Assembly: GCA_964489015.1 (NCBI GenBank) | Contig: CAZAXD010000018.1 | Location: 1 to 42,001 of the forward strand | Source: JAPYWM01 sp964489015 | Lineage (GTDB): Bacteria > Bacteroidota > Bacteroidia > SpSt-205 | DNA length: 42,001 bases | Direction of reading: 5' to 3' | Shown here: positions 41,945 to 42,001 of the stretch, piece by piece | Numbering within the stretch: position 1 is the first letter of the stretch | How the letters are laid out: every line of letters starts with the position of its first letter | Made by a program: the position numbers and the translations under genes | The notes under the pieces: model-generated | Told to the model about the DNA's origin: nothing | Database searches by the model: none | What the model saw: only the letters and a program-made list of their open reading frames with translations

Positions 41945-41952
41945 CAAAGATA
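41945..41952 (-). promoter_or_regulatory. Promoter -7 box TATCTTTG for the nine-gene unit, leaderless
   Basis: The minus strand reads TATCTTTG, CACC, then ATG at 41940. No other strong box is visible before the eight downstream genes. Bases 41953-42001 hold no recognisable gene. Confidence 0.72.
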
Positions 41953-42001
41953 CTGATAAAATATTAAACTAGCGTTAGGGGCCTTTCCGAGAGTATAGCC
42001 A

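Overview
The window looks like chromosomal DNA from a Bacteroidota (Bacteroidetes) bacterium with a type IX secretion system. It encodes PorP/SprF, a GldJ-type lipoprotein, an OmpA/beta-propeller protein like PorE, and two secreted proteins with T9SS-like C-termini. Promoters carry the Bacteroidota -7 box TAnnTTTG, and LptC, bactofilin and DUF4369-type thioredoxin lipoproteins also fit this phylum. GC is moderate to high except over one O-antigen ligase gene. I recognise no genus. The extreme compaction would suit a streamlined, possibly thermophilic lineage, but that is inference.

Layout. 1-5.4 kb: the end of a propeller-repeat secreted protein, an R2-like ligand-binding oxidase (R2lox, easily mistaken for ribonucleotide reductase beta), a PA0069-type radical SAM protein, two overlapping thioredoxin-fold genes and an ArsB/SLC13-type permease. 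5.4-10.9 kb (minus): an envelope operon of outer-membrane protein, methyltransferase, peptidoglycan glycosyltransferase joined to an AsmA-like region, and AsmA protein. 10.9-13 kb (plus): SH3-type lipoprotein and GTPase Der. 12.9-22.1 kb (minus): three units, namely ALDH-GT2, bactofilin-LptC-CNNM-flavin reductase, and FadN-hydrolase-DUF7935-like. 22.1-26.6 kb: HPF (plus) and Mfd-HolA (minus). 26.6-33.3 kb (plus): ceramidase-like protein, PorE-like protein, PorP/SprF, GldJ and a SirB1-type protein. 33.3-41.9 kb (minus): nine tightly packed genes running from a Cys-rich secreted protein through RuvX, peptide deformylase, O-antigen ligase, TlpA, Era, a NYN/PIN-like protein and FabI to PurB.

Coding is almost continuous: 38 genes, no gap over 300 bases, many ATGA stop/start overlaps and several convergent 3' overlaps. 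I saw no rRNA, tRNA, CRISPR array, insertion sequence or phage gene.

The most notable pattern is regulatory. Fourteen of the roughly 15 visible transcription units have a TAnnTTTG box (one imperfect) just before the first gene. In nine of them only 4 or 5 bases separate the box from the start codon, which would put transcription start at or next to the start codon. The window therefore appears to use leaderless mRNAs for unit-leading genes and stop/start coupling for downstream genes.
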